DNA of 64,000 bases from Pontibacter sp. FD36. Its GTDB lineage: Bacteria; Bacteroidota; Bacteroidia; Cytophagales; Hymenobacteraceae. The number at the start of each line of letters is the position of its first letter. Positions within the stretch are counted from its first letter, which is position 1. Below the pieces are notes generated by a model that worked only from the letters and a program-made list of their open reading frames with translations, was not told the origin of the DNA and made no database searches. Position numbers and translations under genes: made by a program. The stretch covers positions 248,001 through 312,000 of the forward strand of contig NZ_JADPMP010000007.1 of assembly GCF_015686655.1 (NCBI RefSeq), read 5' to 3'. This document shows, in pieces, positions 1 through 7,983 of this stretch.

Positions 1-702
1 AATCCGCCCGCTAGAAAAGGCGTGATCGATCTAGAGGCAATTGCCGGGGTGATCCGGAACGAAGAGCCGGACCTGGTGGCTCTGCAGGAAGTGGACGTGT
101 ACATTCCGCGATCTGGAAACGTGCACCAGGCGGAAGCACTGGCAGCGATGCTCGGGATGCATTTCTATTTTGCGAGAGCGATTGATTTTGGGGGAGGGGA
201 GTATGGCGTTGCGATCCTGTCACGCTACCCACTGTCGGATACCCGGAAGGTGGAGTTGCCTAAAGAGGATAGCCCAAAAGCCGAGGGCCGTGTGCTGGCA
301 GTCGCCACGGTGCAATTGCCGGGCGGGCAGCGCATCCGCTTCGGGAGCACGCACCTCGACATACAAAGCAGTGCCAACCGCCAGCAGCAGGTACAGACCA
401 TCAATGCCGTGGCCGCATCTGACAAACTGCCTTTTATCCTGGCCGGTGACCTTAACGACTACCCGGACAGTCCCGCCATCGCTGCGCTGGACGAGACGTT
501 TCAACGTACCTGCCTGGTGGCGTGCGAAGCCACTTTCCCGCAGGACAAGCCCGACCGCATCATCGATTACATCGCCTTCACGCGCTCAGCCAACTTTAAG
601 GTGCTAGCGCATCGGGTGGTGCCTGAGCGCTACGCCTCCGATCACCGGCCGGTTGTCGCGGTGCTGGGCCTCGCATCTGCCCCTGGAACCCTTACTCGTT
701 AG
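1..702 (+). CDS. Endonuclease/exonuclease/phosphatase family hydrolase, 5' end outside window
   Basis: The reading frame is open from base 1, so the true start lies upstream; the GTG at 22 is internal. The visible part carries the hallmarks of the EEP (DNase I-like) fold: a metal-binding Glu in LVALQEVD, the motif GDLND near two thirds of the protein, and the terminal catalytic SDHRP. Members cleave phosphodiester or phosphate ester bonds with a divalent metal. The substrate cannot be told; a secreted or periplasmic role is common for Bacteroidota members, but the signal region is not visible. The 3' end overlaps the convergent serine hydrolase gene by 11 bp. Confidence 0.85.
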   Translation, partial: NPPARKGVIDLEAIAGVIRNEEPDLVALQEVDVYIPRSGNVHQAEALAAMLGMHFYFARAIDFGGGEYGVAILSRYPLSDTRKVELPKEDSPKAEGRVLAVATVQLPGGQRIRFGSTHLDIQSSANRQQQVQTINAVAASDKLPFILAGDLNDYPDSPAIAALDETFQRTCLVACEATFPQDKPDRIIDYIAFTRSANFKVLAHRVVPERYASDHRPVVAVLGLASAPGTLTR

Positions 703-2020
703 AGGCCAGCTGCTCTGTTCCGTTTGGCCAGCTTTCCATGGACAGGATCTTCAGCTTTAGCGCGTCGGTTACCTCGTCTGCGATCTGGTTAGGTGAACGG
801 TTATAGCGGGTGTTGGCCAGCACCACAAAGCTGTACTCGTCGTTGACCCTGGAGAGTACGGCCGTAGTGCCGGGCAGGGAGCCGTAATGGGTCCAGGTAT
901 CGCCGCCAAAATAAGTACTCTGCAGCAGGTTGCTACTGATCAGATCAGGTATAGCCGGGTTACGGTCGATCAAAGCCATGAAGCGCATCAGGTCGCCTGT
1001 GCTTGAGAGCCAGCCGCCATGGGAGTCCATGCGGGTCATGTTGTAAGCGTAGGGACTGTGTTCCCGCTGGTAGTATTTTACTTCCTTAGGGGCTTTTTCC
1101 GCTTCCGTATCACCTGCAATGCGCATCCCGACAACCTTTGCCGGCTGCAGAATATCTTCCTGTATGTATTCCTGGTAGGTCTTGCCTGTCACTTTTTCGA
1201 TCACCCTGCCCAGGATGCTATAGCCTAGGTTGGAGTAAGCGTTAGTCAGGCCGGGATGGTGATCCAGCGCCCGATGCAGCAGCTGCTCGGTTATGATCTC
1301 TCGGGCCGTGGCGGCATACTCAACCAGCATGGGGTCGCCGGCGCTGTTGGTCCAGCCAGCAGTATGCGTGAGCAGGTGGTAGACAGTGATCAGACCGATA
1401 TTCGGGTCGGCCGCAGGTGCCGGAAACTCGTCAGCCAATATGCCTTCCGGACCAAATACCTTGTCTGCCAACGTCAGCTTGCCATCCTGTATCAGTTTGA
1501 GAATGCCGGCGCTGGTAATGGGTTTAGATAAACTTGCAATCCGGAAAAGGCTCTGGTCGCTCACGAGTTCTTCATTTTCCTTGTCTGCGTAGCCATAACT
1601 CCGGACAAACACCGGCTCCCCGTTTCGGGTGATCGAGACAGAAATTCCCGGTACGTCATAGCGCTGCATGATCGCATGAAGCGTCTCGTCGAAATCAATG
1701 AAAGGAGAGCCAGGTAGCGCTTCCTGCTGCACCACGCTTCCATCCGCTGCCACTACATTGTAGAAAATGCTCTGCTGTTCCACAGCATCTGCGTAATTGC
1801 CTCTAGTAGTTGAGGGTGTGTTGGGAGTTAAAAAGGGAACCACGCCACCTGTGGTAGACCCGCTGGAGATTCCCTGTGCGGCAGTGTTTTTGGGGAGTGA
1901 AAGGGAAGGAAACAGACCCGCCTCCAGTTGCTGGATTTGAGATTGCTCTGGTTTTCTGAACTCGCCCTGGCAAGCAAACATGCTACACAGAAGCAGTGCG
2001 ACAGTCAGCCTTCTGTACAT
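692..2020 (-). CDS. Serine hydrolase lipoprotein (class C beta-lactamase fold)
   Basis: 442 residues. The N-terminus is a short lipoprotein signal with Cys17 as likely lipid anchor (SMFAC), so the protein should sit on a membrane facing the periplasm or outside. Residues 17-105 look like a low-complexity linker. The hydrolase domain follows: SxxK at S163-K166 (SLSK), YxN at Y262-N264 (YSN) and HxG at 378-380 (HYG), the three active-site motifs of the beta-lactamase class C / DD-peptidase / esterase superfamily. HxG in place of KTG is frequent in esterase-like members. Substrate unknown: a peptidase, esterase or amidase are all possible. It is a single gene, convergent with the upstream-lying EEP gene. 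Confidence 0.88.
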   Translation of the reverse strand: MYRRLTVALLLCSMFACQGEFRKPEQSQIQQLEAGLFPSLSLPKNTAAQGISSGSTTGGVVPFLTPNTPSTTRGNYADAVEQQSIFYNVVAADGSVVQQEALPGSPFIDFDETLHAIMQRYDVPGISVSITRNGEPVFVRSYGYADKENEELVSDQSLFRIASLSKPITSAGILKLIQDGKLTLADKVFGPEGILADEFPAPAADPNIGLITVYHLLTHTAGWTNSAGDPMLVEYAATAREIITEQLLHRALDHHPGLTNAYSNLGYSILGRVIEKVTGKTYQEYIQEDILQPAKVVGMRIAGDTEAEKAPKEVKYYQREHSPYAYNMTRMDSHGGWLSSTGDLMRFMALIDRNPAIPDLISSNLLQSTYFGGDTWTHYGSLPGTTAVLSRVNDEYSFVVLANTRYNRSPNQIADEVTDALKLKILSMESWPNGTEQLASNE

Positions 2021-2562
2021 ACTGTAAAAGGTAATAGGTACTAAAAATCGTAAAAAGGCGGCGACTACAGGTATAGCTTATACCCTGGCCGTTTTTTCAT
2101 AGTGTAGGTATAAAGGACGTTCAAATCTGATCCGCCTGGAGCCTGATTCTGATGCTAATATAATTTGTGCGGGCTTCTGAAACAAAATAAATTTAAAATC
2201 GTATTTGCACTATTTTTATTATTTGGGCCTTTTTGGAATCATAAAAGTGTATTAATTCTAGAGGTTCTGCTGATATTACTCTTAAAAATTATGATTATTT
2301 CTAATGAATAATTGCCAATTTTTAAGAGGTCTTTTAACTGGTGGGAGGTGCTTTTCTATTTTATCGAATTGGGTGAAAAGGGTAGTTGTTGATTATGAGT
2401 ATCTTATGTTATGAAGAAAAGTATAATTTTGGCTATATATAGAAAATTAAACGAATTGATTGGATTTTATAAATAAAGCCTGACAGGAAAGGCAATCAAT
2501 TTTTAACAGGATTTACTGTTCGCAATTTTGTCAGTTTGGATGTAACGGTTGGGTGAAAAGTA
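2021..2562. other. AT-rich intergenic stretch, no gene recognised
   Basis: About 540 bases, clearly richer in A+T than the surrounding coding DNA. It must hold the promoter of the serine hydrolase on the minus strand. The only open frames are very short (for example about 36 codons from 2302) and have no recognisable motif. A 12-bp direct repeat (TTGGGTGAAAAG) occurs at 2369-2380 and 2549-2560; its meaning is unclear. No RNA structure or protein remnant was recognised. Confidence 0.5.
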
Positions 2563-2595
2563 AAAGCCCCGTACCTGTTATGGTTACGGGGCTTT
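2563..2595 (-). terminator. Rho-independent terminator of the DUF5723 gene
   Basis: Perfect 11-bp stem (2563-2573 with 2585-2595) around an 11-base loop, followed on the minus strand by a T-rich stretch. It lies about 30 bp after the stop of the DUF5723 gene. Confidence 0.85.
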
Positions 2596-2626
2596 GAAAA
2601 GGCAATAATAAAATGAATTGAGCAGT

Positions 2627-4144
2627 CTACTGTGCCGGGGTGCTCACCTTCTTCTCTTTCGGGTTACGATTCAGGAGTGGCAGCAGCGACACACCTACAT
2701 AGGCATTGGCGCCATAGGGCTTGCCCAGGTTAAAGGCACCACCAATGTTGTCGGAACCGATGTAGAAATTCATGAAACGCACCATCGCGCCCACAGTCAG
2801 CACTGAGTAATTGTTTTGCAGGGCAACCGGCATAGCCACTTCAAACTTTCTGAACTCCGCACGTGGCGTAATGGCAAACAACGAGTTCTGGCGCATTCCG
2901 ATCGCATTCTTGCCGCGCACGCCCTGGATCAGGGTAGCATTCGCGTACAGGTTGCGTGTCAGGCGATAGTCCACGTTGATGTGCAGGGCAGTAGGGAGGG
3001 CTGCACGGAAAGAAGTTGTCTTTTCGTTTTCGCTCACGCCCAGTTGCTCGTTCAGGTAGTCCAGCATTTCCTCCGTTGTCTCTGCATCGCCGAACTCAGT
3101 CAGATTGACTTCTTTATTTGTGCGCTTCACGTCATAGGCCCATACCAGGTTCGGGTTGTTGTAATTGATGCTACCGACATCCATCAGGGACACCGCCACG
3201 CGGTACTTGTATTTGTTCTGCTCCACGTCGGTCAGCACCTGCCCGTTGCGGGTAATCTGGTAATCAGGGTTTTTGGTGCGGTACTCGTAGGTAAAGCCCA
3301 GGTCAGCACCCCAGCCATTGCCGGCACTTTTGCTGCCGAATAACAAGCCCAGCAGGTCGCCGCTTTCGGCTGCGTCAAAGTCCGGCATAGCGGCATAGCC
3401 ATAGCGGGCATGCACTTTGTCCAAATTCACCACGTAGTCGGCATCACCAGTAACTTCATTTGTTCTCTCCTCAGCCTGCAGATCAGTGTCTTCCAGGTTC
3501 AGGTAGGCAGAGGAGCCACCATTCAAGCGCTTTACTGTTATACCTGCTTTCACAAAGTGCGGTCCCTGGTCCAGCACGACGCGTGCATAACTGAGGCCAA
3601 ATTCTGAAAAGGCATTCACATTGAGGTTCATGTTGTTGCCAGTATAGCGCTTGTACAGGTAGCTGTCGTCTTCGCCGTCTGCTACTTTATACAAACGTGC
3701 TACTTCCTCTGACAAGTTGTTGGCCTGCGCTGCGGCACGTACACGGGTTGTTACGGCGATGCTGTGTAGGGGGCTCAACTGTACCATCAAGGCAGGACCT
3801 CGGAAGTCTGCACCGGCCATCACGAGCTTCTGCTTGCCATTGAGGTTCTCCTGAATGTACTCGCTCTTGAACTCCTCACCCGTTCGTGCCAGCTTGAACA
3901 GCGACATCGGTGCATCGTAGCGCAGGTAGTTGTTGGTAGCGCCAAACTCTGCCGAGAACAGGCTCAGAAAGAATTTGTGGCGTGAATCAGCTATGGCTGA
4001 TGGGTTGGTATAGAGGCTGTTGGTGCCTGCATAGTTGCTGTTGGCTATACCTAATTGTTGTGCCTGTGCTGATTGTGATAAAAAAGGCGATGCCAGCAGG
4101 CCAAGGCATAGCCCCATTTTTAATGCGTAAACTTTTCGATTCAT
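2627..4144 (-). CDS. DUF5723 family outer-membrane protein
   Basis: The frame is open from 4294, but the ATG at 4144 is chosen because it begins a good signal peptide (MNRKVYAL..., hydrophobic core, then SAQAQ) and gives 505 residues. The mature start QLGIANSNYAGTNSLYTNPS is typical of DUF5723 proteins of Bacteroidota, which are predicted beta-barrel proteins of the outer membrane related in style to PorV/FadL-like barrels. The rest is rich in alternating strands and aromatic residues, with no catalytic motif. Function unknown. Transcribed alone, with its own terminator; the gamma-glutamyltransferase gene upstream is separated by another terminator. Confidence 0.8.
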   Translation of the reverse strand: MNRKVYALKMGLCLGLLASPFLSQSAQAQQLGIANSNYAGTNSLYTNPSAIADSRHKFFLSLFSAEFGATNNYLRYDAPMSLFKLARTGEEFKSEYIQENLNGKQKLVMAGADFRGPALMVQLSPLHSIAVTTRVRAAAQANNLSEEVARLYKVADGEDDSYLYKRYTGNNMNLNVNAFSEFGLSYARVVLDQGPHFVKAGITVKRLNGGSSAYLNLEDTDLQAEERTNEVTGDADYVVNLDKVHARYGYAAMPDFDAAESGDLLGLLFGSKSAGNGWGADLGFTYEYRTKNPDYQITRNGQVLTDVEQNKYKYRVAVSLMDVGSINYNNPNLVWAYDVKRTNKEVNLTEFGDAETTEEMLDYLNEQLGVSENEKTTSFRAALPTALHINVDYRLTRNLYANATLIQGVRGKNAIGMRQNSLFAITPRAEFRKFEVAMPVALQNNYSVLTVGAMVRFMNFYIGSDNIGGAFNLGKPYGANAYVGVSLLPLLNRNPKEKKVSTPAQ

Positions 4145-4320
4145 GCAAAGTGAATAAGAGTGAGTAAATAGAATAAGGGAAAGTTGTAGATCATAGCCTG
4201 GAAAGGCGTGCGTAGGTATGGCATTCAATAAAGGCAGTGTCAGGCTGCACAGAAAATCATCAAAAAAACAATATTTTGCATTTAGAGGCGGCAAAGGTAG
4301 TGTTATGGATTGGTTGCGCC

Positions 4321-4340
4321 AATACCTACATGTGGGTATT
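4321..4340. repeat. Palindrome AATACC-N8-GGTATT, copy A
   Basis: The element contains TACCTAC-AT-GTGGGTA, a 7-2-7 inverted arrangement. A close relative occurs at 33962-33983. It lies between the terminator of the gamma-glutamyltransferase gene and the DUF5723 gene, about 180 bp upstream of the latter start. It could be a regulator site or a short hairpin; nothing more can be said from sequence. Confidence 0.35.
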
Positions 4341-4351
4341 TAGTGAAAAAA

Positions 4352-4378
4352 AAAGCCCCTTCGATTGGAAGGGGCTTT
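4352..4378 (-). terminator. Rho-independent terminator of the gamma-glutamyltransferase gene
   Basis: Perfect 11-bp GC-rich stem (4352-4362 with 4368-4378), 5-base loop, then nine T residues on the minus strand. Confidence 0.93.
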
Positions 4379-4404
4379 GTCGTTGATGGTGCGGCAGCTA
4401 TACT

Positions 4405-6291
4405 TTACCAGGCAATGCCGTAGTCTTCGCCGTGGTTGCTGGAGCCTCCCCAGAAGCTGCCGTGCTTCCAGTCGAAGAAGACGGCGTTGATCGGCCCACT
4501 CGTGCGGTCGCCAAAGCTCAGGGTATAGCCCATCTTCTTTAGTTCGTTGCGGACTGCCTCCGGCGTGCTTTCGTTCAGCAAGATGTGGCCGGGCTTTGGC
4601 TTGCGGTCATCGATCTTGGTACCGCCAAGCGAAAGCCAGAGCTGGTTGGTATTGAAGTTGGCCGCCTCAGCTGCCTGCTGTACGTTCATGCCGAACTCGA
4701 CCACGTTCAGGAAAAACTGTAGCAGGTTCTGGTCCTGCGTGTCGCCTCCCTGTACGGCAAAGGACAGGTATGGCTTGCCGTCCTTTAGCGCCATGGAAGG
4801 GGTGAGGGTCACCCTCGGACGCTTGCCCGGCTCCACTACGTTGAAAGGATTGAGCTCTGCATCGAGCACAAAGCTCTGCATGCGCTGGCTCATACCGATG
4901 CCGGTGTTGCCTGCAATAACAGCCGGTAGCCAGCCCCCACTCGGGGTGATCGACACCACCCAGCCTTCTTTGTCAGCTGCTTCGATGGTAGTGGTACCGC
5001 GCCACAGTCTGTCCTGGTATTCGGCATCCTCCATAGAAGAACCGCTACGCTGGTCATGGGTAGGGGCAAAGTTACGACGCACTGTGTCAGGCTCGTAGCC
5101 CCTTTTCTTCAGCATTTTCAGGTAAGGGTTCTTGCGGCCTTCAAATGGGTAAGGGTCGCCCGGGCCGATATTCGCGTCGTTCTTGTTGTACTGGATCAAA
5201 CTGGCTCGCTGCTTCGCGTATTCCTTACTGAGCAGACCCTTCATCGGTTCTTCCGGCTTGAAGTAAGGGTCGCCGTAGTAGAAGTCGCGGTCAGCGAAAG
5301 ACAGGTTCATGGCCTGGTACAAGGTATGGATGTAGCGGGTACTGTTATAACCCATGTCTTTCAGGTCGAAGTTTTCGAGGATGTTAAGCGCCTGCAGCAT
5401 GGTTGGTCCCTGCGTCCACTGCTGCAGTTTGTATACCTCCACGCCTTTGTAGTTCACCATTATGGGCTCTTCTTCGATCGGCTTCCATTTCGCCAAGTCC
5501 TGCATGGTGATCAGGCCGCCCTGTTCTTTGGAACCGCGCACAAACTCTTCGGCAATATCTCCTTTGTAGAAGCGGTCGTAAGCTGCCATGATGGCCTCCT
5601 TTCGGCTTTTGCCTTGCTTCAAAGCTGCTCGCTCAGCTTCCACCAGTTTGGTCAGTGTTTGCAACAGGTCCTTTTGCACGAAGATCTCACCAGCATTCGG
5701 TGCTTCGCGTTCCTCACCCAGATGCGTCAGGAATACCTTTTTGCTGTAAGGCCATTGCTTGATCAGTTCTTTGTTCTTCTCCATGCTGTTGGCTGTCTGC
5801 GCCTCGATCGGGTAGCCAGCTGCCATTTCCATGGCAGGGGCCAATACTTCTTCCAGACTCAGCGTGCCGTAGTTCGCCAGCATGTGCATCAGTCCGCCCG
5901 CTGTCCCGGGTGTGGTAGCTGCCAGCGGACCGTTTTCTGGTGGGAAGTTATAGCCTTTGTCCTTGAAGTACTTGGGAGTCGCGCCGGTCGGCGCAACCCC
6001 TAAGGCGTTAATAGCAATCACTTTTTTGGTTTTGGGATTGTAGATGAGGGCCTGCGTTTCGCCGCCCCAGCTCAACACGTCCCACATGGTGCAGGTGGCT
6101 GCCAGCATGGTGCAGGCCGCATCTACGGCATTGCCGCCCTTCTGGAAGGTCATGGCGCCGGCAGTGGCCGCAAGTGGTTTGCCGGTAATGGCCATCCAGT
6201 TCTTTCCGTGCAGCACCGGCTTCTGGGTCTGCTGCGCCACTGCCGGGAAGAGGGGCAAGGCGAGCAGGCAAAGAGATATGAATCGTTTCAT
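4405..6291 (-). CDS. Gamma-glutamyltransferase family protein
   Basis: 628 residues with a cleavable signal peptide (MKRFISLCLLALPLFPAVAQ). The early segment with KGGNAVDAA and the later GTTTIEAAD, SGGW and GKRPRVTLTPS segments match the Ntn-hydrolase gamma-glutamyltransferase/acylase family. In this family a precursor cleaves itself before a Thr that becomes the nucleophile; the TTT in GTTTIEAAD is the likely site. The family cleaves or transfers gamma-glutamyl groups (glutathione and similar peptides), but several branches act on other amides. The usual GGGGF-type stretch near the N-terminus is replaced by WGGETQ, so this is a divergent branch and the substrate is uncertain. Monocistronic. 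Confidence 0.88.
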   Translation of the reverse strand: MKRFISLCLLALPLFPAVAQQTQKPVLHGKNWMAITGKPLAATAGAMTFQKGGNAVDAACTMLAATCTMWDVLSWGGETQALIYNPKTKKVIAINALGVAPTGATPKYFKDKGYNFPPENGPLAATTPGTAGGLMHMLANYGTLSLEEVLAPAMEMAAGYPIEAQTANSMEKNKELIKQWPYSKKVFLTHLGEEREAPNAGEIFVQKDLLQTLTKLVEAERAALKQGKSRKEAIMAAYDRFYKGDIAEEFVRGSKEQGGLITMQDLAKWKPIEEEPIMVNYKGVEVYKLQQWTQGPTMLQALNILENFDLKDMGYNSTRYIHTLYQAMNLSFADRDFYYGDPYFKPEEPMKGLLSKEYAKQRASLIQYNKNDANIGPGDPYPFEGRKNPYLKMLKKRGYEPDTVRRNFAPTHDQRSGSSMEDAEYQDRLWRGTTTIEAADKEGWVVSITPSGGWLPAVIAGNTGIGMSQRMQSFVLDAELNPFNVVEPGKRPRVTLTPSMALKDGKPYLSFAVQGGDTQDQNLLQFFLNVVEFGMNVQQAAEAANFNTNQLWLSLGGTKIDDRKPKPGHILLNESTPEAVRNELKKMGYTLSFGDRTSGPINAVFFDWKHGSFWGGSSNHGEDYGIAW

Positions 6292-6495
6292 TTTTTAAGG
6301 TTTAGGGTATCAATTTAACTAAAAACAGAGTGTTGCACAACTGAGATGGAATTAGTACGCTTATCGGTCGAAATCAGTCAACCTGCTTTTATCTGACATT
6401 CGCCTGCAACTACTACAGCAATGAGCCATCCCCTTGAAAAAAATCACCCATAATTTTTTGATTGTAAGGAATATATCAGATATTAGCCAGCAGAA

Positions 6496-6558
6496 ATGAA
6501 CACAGCGCAAAATCATATCGTCTATTATAGCTATTACTATTTTACTTTATGTAAATAA
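6496..6558 (+). CDS. Aromatic leader peptide 1 (attenuator)
   Basis: A 20-codon open frame, ATG 6496 to TAA 6556-6558. Tyr occupies positions 10, 11, 13, 14 and 15 and Phe position 16, so six of seven consecutive residues (10-16) are Tyr or Phe, the seventh being Ser. It sits 42 bases before a strong terminator hairpin and some 250 bp before genes for Tyr/Phe synthesis. Clusters of codons for the end product are the mark of ribosome-mediated attenuation, where shortage of charged tRNA stalls the ribosome and prevents the terminator from forming. Function is inferred from composition and position; no homologue was consulted. Confidence 0.75.
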   Translation: MNTAQNHIVYYSYYYFTLCK

Positions 6559-6600
6559 GGGTGGCGATGCTATAGGTTGATAAACAGCTATAAATCAGAG

Positions 6601-6624
6601 GCCTCCCGATCGGAGGCTTTTTTT
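6601..6624 (+). terminator. Attenuator terminator 1
   Basis: Stem GCCTCC/GGAGGC (6601-6606 with 6612-6617), 5-base loop, then seven T residues (6618-6624). No complete gene precedes it on this strand apart from leader peptide 1, which is what makes it an attenuator candidate. Confidence 0.88.
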
Positions 6625-6634
6625 GTGTATTAAC

Positions 6635-6715
6635 ATGACCATATACCTGAACAGCTATTTTACTTTTTACTATTACTACTTCTATCTCAGGAAGAAGGCG
6701 GGATATCTATGGTAA
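6635..6715 (+). CDS. Aromatic leader peptide 2 (attenuator)
   Basis: A 26-codon open frame, ATG 6635 to TAA 6713-6715, starting 11 bases after the T tract of terminator 1. Tyr is at positions 4, 8, 12-15, 17 and 24, Phe at 9, 11 and 16, and Trp at 26: 11 of 26 residues are Tyr or Phe. The segment SYFTFYYYY resembles SYYYFT of leader 1, suggesting the two modules arose by duplication. A terminator follows 28 bases after the stop. As with leader 1 the role is inferred from codon content and context. Confidence 0.8.
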   Translation: MTIYLNSYFTFYYYYFYLRKKAGYLW

Positions 6716-6743
6716 AAAGCAAGCTGTTGTTTTGCACTTACAA

Positions 6744-6772
6744 AGAGTCCCCATCCGGCGGACTCTTTTTTT
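6744..6772 (+). terminator. Attenuator terminator 2
   Basis: Stem AGAGTCC/GGACTCT (6744-6750 with 6760-6766), 9-base loop and a run of seven T residues (6766-6772). It lies 35 bp before the start of the aminotransferase gene, so read-through is needed for operon expression unless a promoter is hidden in between. Confidence 0.9.
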
Positions 6773-6807
6773 ATTTAAAGCAATTGATAAGCACCTAAAA
6801 AAAGCAG

Positions 6808-7983
6808 ATGGTGAACATAGCAGACAGATACGGCGATGTGCAGGAGTACTACTTCTCGCAAAAGTTGCGGGAGGTCGCACAGCTCAATGCAGCCGGCAAA
6901 AACATTATCAACCTGGGTATAGGGAGTCCGGACATGGCTCCGCCCCGGCAGGCGGTGGAGGCACTTTGCGCTGCCGCCAGAGACGACAAAGCACATGGCT
7001 ACCAGGGTTATAAAGGGATACCGGCACTCCGGCAAGCCTTCAATGACTGGTATGCCTCTTATTATGCGGTTACGCTGGACCCCGAAACAGAGGTGTTGCC
7101 GCTCATAGGTTCAAAAGAAGGCATCACCTACATTTCCAATGCTTATCTGAACGCCGGGGATGAAGTGTTGGTGCCCAATCCGGGTTATCCAGCTTATGCC
7201 GCTGCGACCAAAGTGGCTGGTGGGGTGGTGCGGCACTATGACCTGCGGGAAGAGACGGGTTGGCTGCCAGACCTGGAGGAATTGCAACAACAGGATCTCA
7301 GTAAGGTAAAGCTTTTGTGGGTGAACTATCCGCACATGCCTACCGGAGCGAAGGCGAGCAAAGCAGCGCTGGCTCAACTTATGGACTTTGCGGAACGCCA
7401 CGACATCCTGCTCTGCCACGACAACCCTTACAGCTTTATCCTCAACGATAAGCCTGAAAGTATTTTATCAATTAAGGGTATCTCTGCGCATGTACTGGAG
7501 CTGAACTCGCTGAGCAAATCGCATAACATGGCCGGCTGGCGGGTGGGTGTGCTGGTTGGTCATCCCCAGCATATCTCGAATGTGCTGATCGCAAAAAGCA
7601 ATGTCGATTCAGGTATGTTCCTGGGTATACAGCAGGCCGCCATTGAGGCTTTAAAACAACCCCAGGCTTGGTATGATGAGTTGAATGCGCATTATGCAAA
7701 GCGACGGAAGTTGGTCTGGCAAATTTTGGACACGCTGGAATGCAGGTATAGCACTGAGCAGGCAGGTCTCTTTGTGTGGGGACGTGCACCGGAAAAAGTG
7801 AAAGTGGAGCAGCTGGTGGATCAGCTCCTCTACGAAGCAGGGGTCTTTATCACGCCCGGTTTCATTTTCGGATCGAACGGGCAGCGCTACATCCGTGTGT
7901 CGCTTTGCGCTGACATCGGGCAGCTGCAAACAGCACTTGAAAGAATCAAAGCATTTAAAAATACTAAATTCAAAACAACATGA
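6808..7983 (+). CDS. Class I/II aminotransferase, probable aromatic amino acid transaminase
   Basis: 391 residues, PLP-dependent fold type I. The PLP lysine is K237 in SLSKSHNMAGWRVG; the glycine-rich YQGYKGIPALR segment and NPGYPAY near the N-terminal third are typical of the AspAT/LL-DAP aminotransferase-like branch. In Bacteroidota a gene of this type is regularly found in the Phe/Tyr cluster and is expected to convert phenylpyruvate and hydroxyphenylpyruvate (or prephenate) into the amino acids. Here it overlaps the next gene by 4 bp (ATGA), implying translational coupling. The attenuator upstream supports an aromatic role; annotation from sequence alone as an LL-diaminopimelate type enzyme would be the main alternative. 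Confidence 0.85.
   Translation: MVNIADRYGDVQEYYFSQKLREVAQLNAAGKNIINLGIGSPDMAPPRQAVEALCAAARDDKAHGYQGYKGIPALRQAFNDWYASYYAVTLDPETEVLPLIGSKEGITYISNAYLNAGDEVLVPNPGYPAYAAATKVAGGVVRHYDLREETGWLPDLEELQQQDLSKVKLLWVNYPHMPTGAKASKAALAQLMDFAERHDILLCHDNPYSFILNDKPESILSIKGISAHVLELNSLSKSHNMAGWRVGVLVGHPQHISNVLIAKSNVDSGMFLGIQQAAIEALKQPQAWYDELNAHYAKRRKLVWQILDTLECRYSTEQAGLFVWGRAPEKVKVEQLVDQLLYEAGVFITPGFIFGSNGQRYIRVSLCADIGQLQTALERIKAFKNTKFKTT

Larger units (their letters stand above)
6496..6772 (+). promoter_or_regulatory. Tandem Tyr/Phe attenuator upstream of the aromatic operon
   Basis: Two modules in series, each consisting of a Tyr-rich leader peptide and an intrinsic terminator: peptide 6496-6558 with hairpin 6601-6624, then peptide 6635-6715 with hairpin 6744-6772. 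In module 1 the bases 6559-6565 (GGGTGGC, directly after the leader stop) can pair with 6601-6607 (GCCTCCC) at six of seven positions, which would compete with the terminator stem. In module 2 bases 6698-6704 (GCGGGAT) can pair with 6753-6759 (ATCCGGC) at six of seven. These antiterminators are my inference. The 200 bases before 6496 hold no gene; the promoter must lie there or just downstream of the gamma-glutamyltransferase promoter, and I cannot assign it with confidence. Confidence 0.72.

Noticed and set aside
2302..2412. 36-codon frame in the AT-rich gap
   Set aside because: No promoter, composition or motif supports translation.
5056..6003. 315-codon frame on the plus strand
   Set aside because: It is antisense to the gamma-glutamyltransferase gene, whose motifs and signal peptide are convincing; the shadow lacks any motif.
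6433..6488. Promoter candidates for the aromatic leader region (TTG with TAATTTTT; TTTG with TATTAGCC)
   Set aside because: Either the spacing is too short or the -7 element fits poorly, so no promoter is annotated.
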